Source: Micavibrio sp. UBA5703
Lineage (GTDB): Bacteria; Pseudomonadota; Alphaproteobacteria; Micavibrionales; Micavibrionaceae
Length of the DNA stretch: 37,727 nucleotides
Reading direction: 5' to 3'
Assembly: GCA_002420015.1 (NCBI GenBank)
Contig: DIHF01000025.1
Coordinates: 6,824-44,550 of the forward strand
A program made the translations under genes and the position numbers. Positions 15,458 to 23,586 of this stretch are shown in pieces (position 1 is the stretch's first letter; the number at the start of each line of letters is the position of its first letter). The notes under the pieces are model-generated. The model searched no databases, was not told the origin of the DNA, and saw nothing but the letters and a program-made list of their open reading frames with translations.

Positions 15458-15649
15458 ATGATATCAGGTCACCTGCCCCACATGTTCCATCTTATGAGCA
15501 ATAAAAAACCCAGAACTACTGATAGTAGCACGCTATCCGATCCAAGCCGAACCTTAGCGACAGGCACCCAGATAGTTCAGGACTGGAATAAAAGGATGGA
15601 GCAACAAGCGGCGGCGCAGACGGAATCTCCCGAACAAACAGGCCCCTAA
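15458..15649 (+). CDS. Hypothetical small protein, 63 aa
   Basis: No family recognised. GAGAG lies five bases before the ATG at 15458; an ATG at 15494 (MSNKKPR) is another possible start. The composition is polar, rich in Ser, Thr, Gln and Glu, with no hydrophobic core, so it is probably disordered. It follows the 129-aa gene by 16 bp and ends 4 bp inside the end of the convergent CCA gene. It may be a spurious frame, but spacing and ribosome site favour translation. Confidence 0.42.
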   Translation: MISGHLPHMFHLMSNKKPRTTDSSTLSDPSRTLATGTQIVQDWNKRMEQQAAAQTESPEQTGP

Positions 15650-16863
15650 ACATTAAACCTCTGCAAGCACGCTTCGCGGCTTGGCGTAAACCCTTCCGCG
15701 ATCCACCACTCCTCGATTTCGGAAAGTTTGCGGCCAAGTTCCGGGCCTTCTGGGATTCCGGCTTTCATCAGATCGTTTCCTGAAACCGGCAGGTTGGGAA
15801 CTTCCCATTTCTGGATAATCTCAAGAGCCTTGGGCGCAAAGCCGTTCATCACGCGGTCCAGCGCCAGCTCCAGCATCAACGCCTGCGCCGCGATCACGCG
15901 GCCAAAACGGTAAACGGCAACTTTAACCGCTTGCTCGCCGCTTAAATCTTCCGCCTCAAGAACTTTGGATAACGCATCAATATCCTTGCGAAACACTTTG
16001 GGAAACAACAATAATTTCGCCATATCGTTTATATTGCTTAACTTCATTCCGGCCAGCACAAAGAGCCTCGAAGGCAAGGCAATCAAACCATAACGTTTCT
16101 GGAATTCGCAAAAATGCCCAAGCAATTTCTTATCGTATTCAGGATAAAAAAACCTCTTCAGTATATTGTTCTCAAACATTATTTCTAAAATTATTTCCGG
16201 TTCATCCGCAGCGACGGTTTTAAAAAATTCATGCGTGATTCTCTCCGCCGAAAGCGTAGTTATTTTATCCGCCGCGCTCCGGCAGGCAGCCAAAGCCTGC
16301 GGATCAATGTCCCCCTTTCCATACATTGCATGAAAACGGAACAGACGCAAAATCCGTAAATAATCTTCGGCAATCCTTTGCGCCGGATCGCCGACGAAAC
16401 GCACCCTGCGCGCCTTCAAATCCGCCAGCCCTTCCCCGGTCGGATCGAAGATATTTCCCGCCCGGTCGGCCAAAAGCGTGTTCATGGTGAAATCGCGGCG
16501 CTGCGCGTCTTCTTCCCATTTATCCGTAAACGCGACCACGGCGCGGCGGCCATCGGTTTCCACATCCTTGCGCAGCGTGGTAATTTCATAACCCTTGCCG
16601 CCGGAAACCGCCGTCACCGTTCCATGCTCGATGCCTGTCGGAATAACCTTAATCCCGGCGGCCTCCAATTTTTCCGTAACCTCCTGCGGTGTCCAGATTG
16701 TGGCAATATCGACATCCTCCACGCCCAGCATCAGCAGGGTATTGCGCACGCAACCGCCGACGAAAAACGTCTTGCCGCCGCGCTCGTCCAGCACATCCAT
16801 CACGGCTTTCGTCTGCGGCGATTTCATCCACGCCTGCGGCTCTATCTTTTGAACGGATTCCAT
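15646..16863 (-). CDS. cca: CCA tRNA nucleotidyltransferase / poly(A) polymerase family
   Basis: 405 aa. It is a class II nucleotidyltransferase that adds or repairs the 3' CCA end of tRNA. The head has FFVGGCVRNTLLML (33-46) and the catalytic pair D50/D52 in VEDVDIATIWTP. Next come GTVTAVSGGKGYEITTLR, then RRDFTMNTLLAD and IAEDYLRILRLFRFHAMYG, the motifs that select the nucleotide and bind the primer. The alphaproteobacterial short form lacks an HD domain, as here. Assignment to CCA addition rather than polyadenylation rests on family and on no second candidate being seen. GAGG lies seven bases upstream of ATG 16863. It is divergent from the MoxR operon. Confidence 0.87.
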   Translation of the reverse strand: MESVQKIEPQAWMKSPQTKAVMDVLDERGGKTFFVGGCVRNTLLMLGVEDVDIATIWTPQEVTEKLEAAGIKVIPTGIEHGTVTAVSGGKGYEITTLRKDVETDGRRAVVAFTDKWEEDAQRRDFTMNTLLADRAGNIFDPTGEGLADLKARRVRFVGDPAQRIAEDYLRILRLFRFHAMYGKGDIDPQALAACRSAADKITTLSAERITHEFFKTVAADEPEIILEIMFENNILKRFFYPEYDKKLLGHFCEFQKRYGLIALPSRLFVLAGMKLSNINDMAKLLLFPKVFRKDIDALSKVLEAEDLSGEQAVKVAVYRFGRVIAAQALMLELALDRVMNGFAPKALEIIQKWEVPNLPVSGNDLMKAGIPEGPELGRKLSEIEEWWIAEGFTPSREACLQRFNV

Positions 16864-16921
16864 TTCGCAACCTCATTAAAAGCTATAGACTAAGCCCCGA
16901 TTCCACACAAGGAGGCGACAG

Positions 16922-17908
16922 GTGAACAAACCCGCAGAAAATATTGAGAAAAATCTTTCCGAATCCTCCGCAAAACTCATCAAGGCCCGCGCCGAGATCG
17001 GCAAGGTGATTTTCGGGCAGGATTCGGTGATCGACCAGACCCTGATTACGCTCATGTCCGGCGGGCATATCCTGCTGATCGGCGTTCCAGGTGTGGCCAA
17101 AACCCTGCTGGTGGAAACGCTGGCGCAGGTTCTCGGGCTTTCCTCCAACCGCATCCAGTGCACGCCGGACCTGATGCCTGCCGACGTTCTGGGCGCGGAA
17201 GTCCTTGAGGAAGACGGAACCGGGCGGCGCTCCTTCCGCTTCATCAAAGGTCCTGTGTTTACGCAATTTCTTATGGCCGATGAAATCAACCGCGCCAGCC
17301 CGCGCACGCAATCCGCCCTGCTTCAGGCCATGCAGGAACACGAAGTTTCCGTCAGCGGCCAGCCGCACGCTTTGCCCGAGCCGTTCCATGTCCTCGCCAC
17401 GCAAAACCCGATCGAACAAGAAGGAACTTATCCGCTGCCCGAGGCGCAGCTCGACCGCTTCATGATGCAAATCGATGTCGGCTACCCCAGCGCCGAAGCC
17501 GAGCGTCAGGTTCTTCTGGCCACCACGACAGGCAAGAAAAACGTCGTATCGGCAATCCTCAACAAGAACGATGTTCTGGCCACGCAAGCCCTCGTGCGCG
17601 ATATGCCGATCGGGGAGAAAGTCGTCGATGCCATTTTATCGCTGGTAAGGCGCGGCAGGCCCGGACCCGAAGCCCCCGAAATCGTCAACGAATACGTAAC
17701 ATGGGCGCCGGGACCGAGAGGATCGCAGGGCCTCATGCTGGCCGCACGCGCCAAAGCCCTGCTGGAGGGGCGCGAAACGCCATCCGTCGATGACGTCATC
17801 GATCTGGCCGGGCCGGTCCTGCGGCACCGCATGGCGCTGAATTTCAAAGCCAGAGCCAACGGCATTTACGTGAACGACATCATCAAAGCGCTGTGCGAGG
17901 GTCTGTGA
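16922..17908 (+). CDS. MoxR-family AAA+ ATPase
   Basis: 328 aa, starting at GTG 16922 with GGAGG six bases upstream. MoxR proteins are chaperone-like ATPases that work with DUF58 and VWA proteins, often to mature or insert metal cofactors or to support envelope stress resistance. Walker A is GVPGVAKTLL (about 58-67) and Walker B is FLMADEINRA (about 117-126). Sensor 1 lies in VLATQNPIEQEGTYPLPEAQLDRF, split by the usual MoxR insert. The C-terminal lid contains the typical TWAPGPRGSQGL. It is first in a four-gene operon to 23584, with 6 bp to the next gene. Confidence 0.94.
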   Translation: MNKPAENIEKNLSESSAKLIKARAEIGKVIFGQDSVIDQTLITLMSGGHILLIGVPGVAKTLLVETLAQVLGLSSNRIQCTPDLMPADVLGAEVLEEDGTGRRSFRFIKGPVFTQFLMADEINRASPRTQSALLQAMQEHEVSVSGQPHALPEPFHVLATQNPIEQEGTYPLPEAQLDRFMMQIDVGYPSAEAERQVLLATTTGKKNVVSAILNKNDVLATQALVRDMPIGEKVVDAILSLVRRGRPGPEAPEIVNEYVTWAPGPRGSQGLMLAARAKALLEGRETPSVDDVIDLAGPVLRHRMALNFKARANGIYVNDIIKALCEGL

Positions 17909-17914
17909 TTTTGG

Positions 17915-18790
17915 ATGAACCTCTTTTCCGCAAGACTGAAACTACACCATAGCGCCGAGGAAGCCGCCGCGAACCTTCCCGATCTTATGCTCAAAGCGGA
18001 AAAGGCCGTGGCCAGTGTCCTGCAGGGCGAACACGCCCAGAAAAGAGCTGGCCACGGCGAAAAATTCTGGCAGTTCCGCGATTACATCCCCGGCGACCGT
18101 CCGCAGGATATCGACTGGCGGCAATCGGCCAAGGCCGACCGTGTTTTTATCCGGCAGAAAGAACGCCAGACAACGCAAAGCGCGATTTTCTGGTGCAGCC
18201 GTTCGCCCGGCATGAATTTTTCATCGGCAAAAAAATATCCTTCCAAAGCCGAAGCGGCGAAGATTCTGACGCTGGCGCTGGCGCTGTTAATGACCCGCGC
18301 CGGAGAACAAATCGGGCTTTTCGGCGCCGGAAAAACGGGCCGCACCGATGCCTCCCTGCACCGGATGGGCGAGGCCCTGTGCGCTCCCGGCACGGATGGC
18401 CGCGAATTGCCCGACGCCGATACATATTCGCTGCCGCGCCATTGCTCGCTGATACAAATCGGCGATTTTTTCATGCCGCCGGACGAAATCGACATCGCGT
18501 TTAAAAAGCTTTCGGCGCATACGGCAAACGGTCTCGTTATCCAGATCCTCGACCCGGCCGAAATGGAACTGCCCTATTCAGGCCGCGCTATCTTTGAAGA
18601 CCCGGCGGCCAGCGCAAGCGAGCGCGTCAACCATGTCGATTCCATCCGCGATAGATACAAACAACGGATCAACGACCATATCGAAGCCGTCCGCACCGTT
18701 TGCCGCAACCGTCACTGGAAACATCATCTGCATACAACCGATCTTGATATCGGCGATACGCTCCTCAAGATCTGGGAGATGTTCTCATGA
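17915..18790 (+). CDS. DUF58 domain protein of the MoxR operon
   Basis: 291 aa, no membrane segment. The DUF58 signature is clear: EFWQFRDYIPGD-like KFWQFRDYIPGDRPQDIDW with RQSAKADRVFIRQKERQ following (residues 50-85). The remainder resembles a degenerate VWA fold (LGLFGAGKTGR-like IGLFGAGKTGR, then LIQIGDFFMPPDEI). DUF58 proteins are encoded next to moxR almost universally and are thought to be partners of the ATPase; biochemical function is not established. It overlaps the next gene by 4 bp (ATGA), so expression is coupled. Confidence 0.9.
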   Translation: MNLFSARLKLHHSAEEAAANLPDLMLKAEKAVASVLQGEHAQKRAGHGEKFWQFRDYIPGDRPQDIDWRQSAKADRVFIRQKERQTTQSAIFWCSRSPGMNFSSAKKYPSKAEAAKILTLALALLMTRAGEQIGLFGAGKTGRTDASLHRMGEALCAPGTDGRELPDADTYSLPRHCSLIQIGDFFMPPDEIDIAFKKLSAHTANGLVIQILDPAEMELPYSGRAIFEDPAASASERVNHVDSIRDRYKQRINDHIEAVRTVCRNRHWKHHLHTTDLDIGDTLLKIWEMFS

Positions 18791-21489
18791 CGGCGTGGCT
18801 GGCAAATATCGTTTTCATGAACCCGTGGATACTGGTTGGGGCCGCGTCCCTGCCCGTTCTATGGTTTCTGCTCCGCGTCATGCCGCCCGCGCCGCAGCGC
18901 ATTGTCCTTCCTACGGCACGGTTTCTGGCCGGGCTTGTGCCGGACACACAAACGCCCAGCCGCACGCCGTGGTGGATTTTGCTGCTGCGCATTCTGATCG
19001 CCGCGCTCGTTTTGCTCGCGCTGGCGCAGCCCGTTTACAACCCCGCGCAAGGGCTTCCGGGTAACGGGGCCATTCGACTCGTCATCGACAATAGCTGGCC
19101 TTCGGCGCAAACCTGGACCACGCAAATTCAGGCCGCCGAAGAATCCCTCGCGCAGGCCGGACGCGAAAAACGTGAAATTTATATCCTGACAACAGCCCCG
19201 TCGCCCGGCGAGGAATCCCTGACGCAGTTCGGGCCTTTATCCTACAGTGAAGCGGTTTCAATCCTGCGCGGTATCAAGCCACAGCCTTGGCCCGCCTCTT
19301 ACACAGGCGCAAAAAAAATCATCGAGGAACGCGCTCCCCAAAACGCAATAACAAGCCTGTGGTTTTCGCACGGCATCGGCGAAGGCGGCATTGAAAGACT
19401 TATGGAGCCTTTGCAGGCGCAAGGCGAATTGCACTACATTGCGCCTGCTCCCTCCAATCTTCCCCTGCTTTTGCGTATGCCGGAAAAAAGCGGCCTTGCC
19501 TTGCAAGTTGAAATCGACGCGCCGGATGTTATTGCGCCCGGCCTGCCCGCCTCCGTTCTGGCGCTCTCCGAGGACGGCAGCGTCATCGACCGCCAGAACA
19601 TTACGCTTGAGCCGGATAAATTGCCCGCAACCGTCACCTTTAACGTCCCCGAGACACTGAGAAACAACATCGCCCAATTCCGCCTTGCCGGACAAAGTGG
19701 CGCGGGCGGGACCGTGATTCTCGACGACCGCCACCGCAAGCGCAACGTCGGCATCGTCGCGCCGCCGGAAAAAACCGAAGGTGCGCCGCTGGTGGAGGCC
19801 GGATATTACCTCAAACGTGCGCTGGAACCTTTTTCGACGATTCACCTCGGCAGCGTAGAACAAATACTTGAACAAAAACCCTCGGTTATCATCCTCCCCG
19901 ATATTGCCTCCATGCCGCCCGAAACGCTAGAGGCACTGGAAAAATGGGTCAAGGAAGGCGGCCTTCTTCTGCGCTTTGCCGGACCAAACATGGCACAGGA
20001 CCAGAACGAAAATTATCTTTTGCCAGTTCAGGTTCGCAAGGGAACGCGGGCAATCGACGGCTCAATGGCGTGGCAACGGGAACCCGCAAAACTTGAATCA
20101 TTCCCGCAGACAAGCCCGCTTTTCGGCCTCGCCGTCCCCCAGGACGTCACCGTGCGCCAGCAAATCCTTCCCGAACCTTCCGAAGATATCGGTGAAAAGA
20201 CATGGGCGGTTTTATCGGACGGCACGCCGCTCATTACCGCCGCGCCGCTGGAACAGGGCATGCTGGTCTTCGTGCATACAACCGCCAACACGGCATGGTC
20301 TGATCTGGCCCTGTCCGGCGTGTTCGTTGAAATCCTGCAAAGGATCGTCAGTATATCGGGCACCGCTGCTGCCAAAGATGTAAAGGCCGACGGATACCTT
20401 GAACCGCGCCTTGTTCTGGACGGGATGGGCAGGCTCATTGAGCCCGGCGGCTCTGTGCAATCCATCCCGGCAACCGATTTCGCAACCGTCAAAACAAGCC
20501 CGGCGCATCCGCCCGGCATATACGGACGCGGCGGCTATCAGCAAGCCCTCAACACCGGCGACCGTGTTGGCCGCATGGGCGCAGCAACCACGCTTCCGTC
20601 CGGCGTCGAAAGCCGGACCTACGGCGGCGATTTTGAGATCGACCTGATGCCGCTTCTCCTCTTTGCCGCGTTAATTCTGTTGCTGATCGACTGGCTTGTC
20701 ATACTCATCATCGGCGGAAACCTGAAATCCATTGGCCGTTTTCTTGCCGTTCAGGGAAGAGCCGCTGGTATATTTTTTATCTTTTCTATTCCCTTGCCCG
20801 CGCAGGCGCAGGAACAAAACTACGCTGACGGAATTTACCTCGCCTATATGCGCACGGGCGATGCCGGGGTCGACTCTATCAGCCATCAGGGGCTTCAATC
20901 GCTGGCCGAGGTGCTTGAACGCCGCACCTCCGTCGAACCCGAAGGCGTAGCGGGGTTAAACCCCGAAGTCGACGAACTGGCTTTCTTCCCGATCATTTAC
21001 TGGCCTGTAACGGAAAATCAGGTCGCGCTTTCGCCGAAGGCGCTGAACAACGTCCAGAATTATCTCGACCACGGCGGCACCATTTTATTCGATACACGGG
21101 ACAGGAATTACGCCACCAACGCCTTGATCGGCACCAAAAACACCGAAAGCCTGCGCGGTATTACAAGAGCTTTGAATCTGCCGCCGCTCACGCCCATTCC
21201 CGAAGGCCATGTCCTCGGCAAATCGTTTTATTTGCTCGATTCCTATCCGGGACGCTATACTGGCGGCACGCTCTGGGTTTCGCAGGACAGCGTGAATAAC
21301 CGCGACGGCGTGTCCTCCATCATTATCGGCTCGCACGACTGGGCAGGCGCATGGGCGTCGCCCGGCGGATCGCAGCAACAGGAAATGGCGCAGCGCTTCG
21401 GCGTAAACCTCGTTATTTACGCCCTGACGGGCAACTATAAGGCCGATCAGGTGCATGTGCCTTTCATTCTTGAGCGGCTGGGGCAATAG
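18787..21489 (+). CDS. BatA-like membrane protein with C-terminal DUF4159 domain
   Basis: 900 aa. N-terminal membrane segments at about 10-30 (FMNPWILVGAASLPVLWFLL) and 61-80 (WWILLLRILIAALVLLALA) form the BatA/aerotolerance N-domain. A VWA-like region starts at about 97 (IRLVIDNSWPSA); its metal site is degenerate, DNSWPS instead of DxSxS. Membrane helices recur near 620-645, followed by a hydrophobic segment at about 655-675 ending PAQAQE, like an internal signal sequence. The C-terminal 220 residues (YADGIYLAYMRTGD, LAFFPIIYWPVT, GGTILFDTRDR) are DUF4159, a class I amidotransferase-like fold without an obvious catalytic cysteine. It probably acts in the inner membrane with the next protein and MoxR. 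Confidence 0.86.
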   Translation: MTAWLANIVFMNPWILVGAASLPVLWFLLRVMPPAPQRIVLPTARFLAGLVPDTQTPSRTPWWILLLRILIAALVLLALAQPVYNPAQGLPGNGAIRLVIDNSWPSAQTWTTQIQAAEESLAQAGREKREIYILTTAPSPGEESLTQFGPLSYSEAVSILRGIKPQPWPASYTGAKKIIEERAPQNAITSLWFSHGIGEGGIERLMEPLQAQGELHYIAPAPSNLPLLLRMPEKSGLALQVEIDAPDVIAPGLPASVLALSEDGSVIDRQNITLEPDKLPATVTFNVPETLRNNIAQFRLAGQSGAGGTVILDDRHRKRNVGIVAPPEKTEGAPLVEAGYYLKRALEPFSTIHLGSVEQILEQKPSVIILPDIASMPPETLEALEKWVKEGGLLLRFAGPNMAQDQNENYLLPVQVRKGTRAIDGSMAWQREPAKLESFPQTSPLFGLAVPQDVTVRQQILPEPSEDIGEKTWAVLSDGTPLITAAPLEQGMLVFVHTTANTAWSDLALSGVFVEILQRIVSISGTAAAKDVKADGYLEPRLVLDGMGRLIEPGGSVQSIPATDFATVKTSPAHPPGIYGRGGYQQALNTGDRVGRMGAATTLPSGVESRTYGGDFEIDLMPLLLFAALILLLIDWLVILIIGGNLKSIGRFLAVQGRAAGIFFIFSIPLPAQAQEQNYADGIYLAYMRTGDAGVDSISHQGLQSLAEVLERRTSVEPEGVAGLNPEVDELAFFPIIYWPVTENQVALSPKALNNVQNYLDHGGTILFDTRDRNYATNALIGTKNTESLRGITRALNLPPLTPIPEGHVLGKSFYLLDSYPGRYTGGTLWVSQDSVNNRDGVSSIIIGSHDWAGAWASPGGSQQQEMAQRFGVNLVIYALTGNYKADQVHVPFILERLGQ

Positions 21490-21490
21490 G

Positions 21491-23584
21491 ATGGATAAGC
21501 TCGATACCTCCATTGCCCTTCATTTTGCCCCGGTTATGCCGGTGTCATGGCTTGTGGCGGCGGGCATTTGCGGCGCGGCGCTATTAATCATTCACGCCTT
21601 AAGCACCAGACGCGCCCTTATTCCCCGCCTTTTGACTTTCGGCCTTTTTATTTTGGCGCTAATAAACCCCTCCATCCTTGAACAGCAGCGTGAAGCCGTA
21701 AAGGACGTTGCCGTCATACTGGTCGATCAAAGCCAGAGCCAGAAAATGGGGCAACGGCAGGAGCGCACAGAAACCGCACTCGCCGCCTTAAAAAGCGACC
21801 TCGAAAAGCGGAGCGACCTTGAAGTCCGAATCGTCAAGGCCCCGGCCGACAAAACCATCACCAAAGACACGCGGCTGTTCGATGCGCTCGATACCACGCT
21901 GGCCGATGTTCCCGCCAAGCGCAGGGCTGGCGTCATCATCCTGACCGACGGGCAAATCCACGACGTGCCGCAAGACATATCGCAATACGAGAAATACGGC
22001 CCCGTGCACGGCCTCTTGAGCGGCGAAAAAAACGAGCGCGACCGCGAGCTTGTGGTCCTGAATGCACCCGCCTACGGTATCGTCGGCCAGCCGATAAAAA
22101 TTCAGTATAAAGTTGAAGACTCGCCGGACAATAAAGGCGAGACCGTGTCGGTCACATTAAAGCGCCATGACGGCAAGCCCGATGTGTTTTTTGTCCCCAC
22201 GGGCGAAGAACAGGAAATAGAAGTTAATATCGATCACGCCGGACAAAACATCGTCGAACTGAGCGCCCAAGCCATGCCCGGCGAAATCACAGAAACCAAC
22301 AACCGGGCCGCCCTTCTGGTCAACGGCGTACGCGACAGGCTGCGGGTTTTGCTTGTCTCCGGCCAGCCGCACGCGGGCGGGCGCACCTGGCGCGACCTTT
22401 TAACCTCTGATCCGGGCGTGGATCTTGTGCATTTCACCATCCTGCGCGAGCCGGACAAGCTGGACAACACACCGCAGAACGAACTTTCCCTGATCGCGTT
22501 CCCTTTCCGCGAATTGTTTGAAATCAAGCTCTATGATTTTGACCTGATCGTCTTCGACCGCTACCGCCTCAACCGCATTTTACCGAATAACTATTTCGAC
22601 AACATCGTCCGTTATGTACAGGAAGGCGGCGCATTGTTAGAGGCCAGCGGACCTTCTTTTGCCTCGCAAGACTCCGTTTACTACACATCGCTGATGAGCA
22701 TTCTTCCCGGCGTTCCGACGGGTGCCGTGCTGCGCAAGTCTTTCGTTCCTGTATTGACCGACGTAGGAAAGAAACACCCGGTAACAAAAGACATCTACTG
22801 GAACGGCGCGCTCCAGAACGAAAACCCCAATTGGGGGCATTGGCTGCGGCAGGTGGTCATTAAAAAAGAAAATGGTGAAACACTCATGGACGGCGCAGAC
22901 GGTTACCCCCTGCTCGTCCTTGACCGCGTTGGAAAGGGCCGTGTGGCGCAGCTTTCCAGCGATCAAATCTGGCTTTGGTCTCGGGGGTACGAAGGCGGCG
23001 GGCCGCATGCCGAACTGCTGCGCCGCACCGTGCACTGGCTGATGAAGGAACCGGAGCTCGACGAAAAGGCGCTTGATGTCCGTGTCGAGGGCAACATGAT
23101 CACCGTCCGCTCGCGCAATCAGGCGCAAAAAGACATGCAAGTGACCATGACCACGCCGGACGGCAAAACGCAAACGATCAAACTTGATCGTAAATCGGAC
23201 GGCTGGATCGAAACGCAAATCGAGGCGGATCAACTCGGCGTCTATGCTTTCGAAGACACTGAAGGCCAGCGCCGTTTTGCCATTATCGGCGAACTCAACC
23301 CGCCGGAACTCAAAGGCGTGAAGACAACGCCTGACAAACTATTGCCTCTAACCGATGGTTCGAAGGGCAGCATTAAATGGCTCGCCGACGATCCTTCGCC
23401 TTCCGTGCGCCTTCTGCCGCCGGGACGCAGCTATGCGGGCCATAACTGGATTGGCCTGCGCCAGAACGGTGATTTCAACGTCAGCGGCGTCAAGGACACT
23501 CCCCTGCTGCCGCCGTGGCTGGCCGCGCTCATCCTGCTGGGAATGGCGACATTCACCTGGTGGCGCGAAGGCCGCATCAAATAA
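21491..23584 (+). CDS. VWA-like membrane protein with glutamine amidotransferase-like fold
   Basis: 697 aa with ATG at 21491, one base after the previous stop codon; the frame is open slightly further upstream but would overlap. Two membrane helices lie at about 18-37 and 43-62, and a last one near 675-690 (WLAALILLGMATFTWW). Between them, a VWA-like domain starts with VAVILVDQSQSQ, keeping a DxSxS metal motif, and continues to GVIILTDGQIHD. A region near 275-460 (RVLLVSGQPHAGGRTWRDLL, DFDLIVFDRY, YVQEGGALLEASGP) resembles the class I amidotransferase fold used as a binding module. The operon ends 2 bp before the convergent histidine kinase stop codon. Confidence 0.83.
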   Translation: MDKLDTSIALHFAPVMPVSWLVAAGICGAALLIIHALSTRRALIPRLLTFGLFILALINPSILEQQREAVKDVAVILVDQSQSQKMGQRQERTETALAALKSDLEKRSDLEVRIVKAPADKTITKDTRLFDALDTTLADVPAKRRAGVIILTDGQIHDVPQDISQYEKYGPVHGLLSGEKNERDRELVVLNAPAYGIVGQPIKIQYKVEDSPDNKGETVSVTLKRHDGKPDVFFVPTGEEQEIEVNIDHAGQNIVELSAQAMPGEITETNNRAALLVNGVRDRLRVLLVSGQPHAGGRTWRDLLTSDPGVDLVHFTILREPDKLDNTPQNELSLIAFPFRELFEIKLYDFDLIVFDRYRLNRILPNNYFDNIVRYVQEGGALLEASGPSFASQDSVYYTSLMSILPGVPTGAVLRKSFVPVLTDVGKKHPVTKDIYWNGALQNENPNWGHWLRQVVIKKENGETLMDGADGYPLLVLDRVGKGRVAQLSSDQIWLWSRGYEGGGPHAELLRRTVHWLMKEPELDEKALDVRVEGNMITVRSRNQAQKDMQVTMTTPDGKTQTIKLDRKSDGWIETQIEADQLGVYAFEDTEGQRRFAIIGELNPPELKGVKTTPDKLLPLTDGSKGSIKWLADDPSPSVRLLPPGRSYAGHNWIGLRQNGDFNVSGVKDTPLLPPWLAALILLGMATFTWWREGRIK

Positions 23585-23586
23585 AG

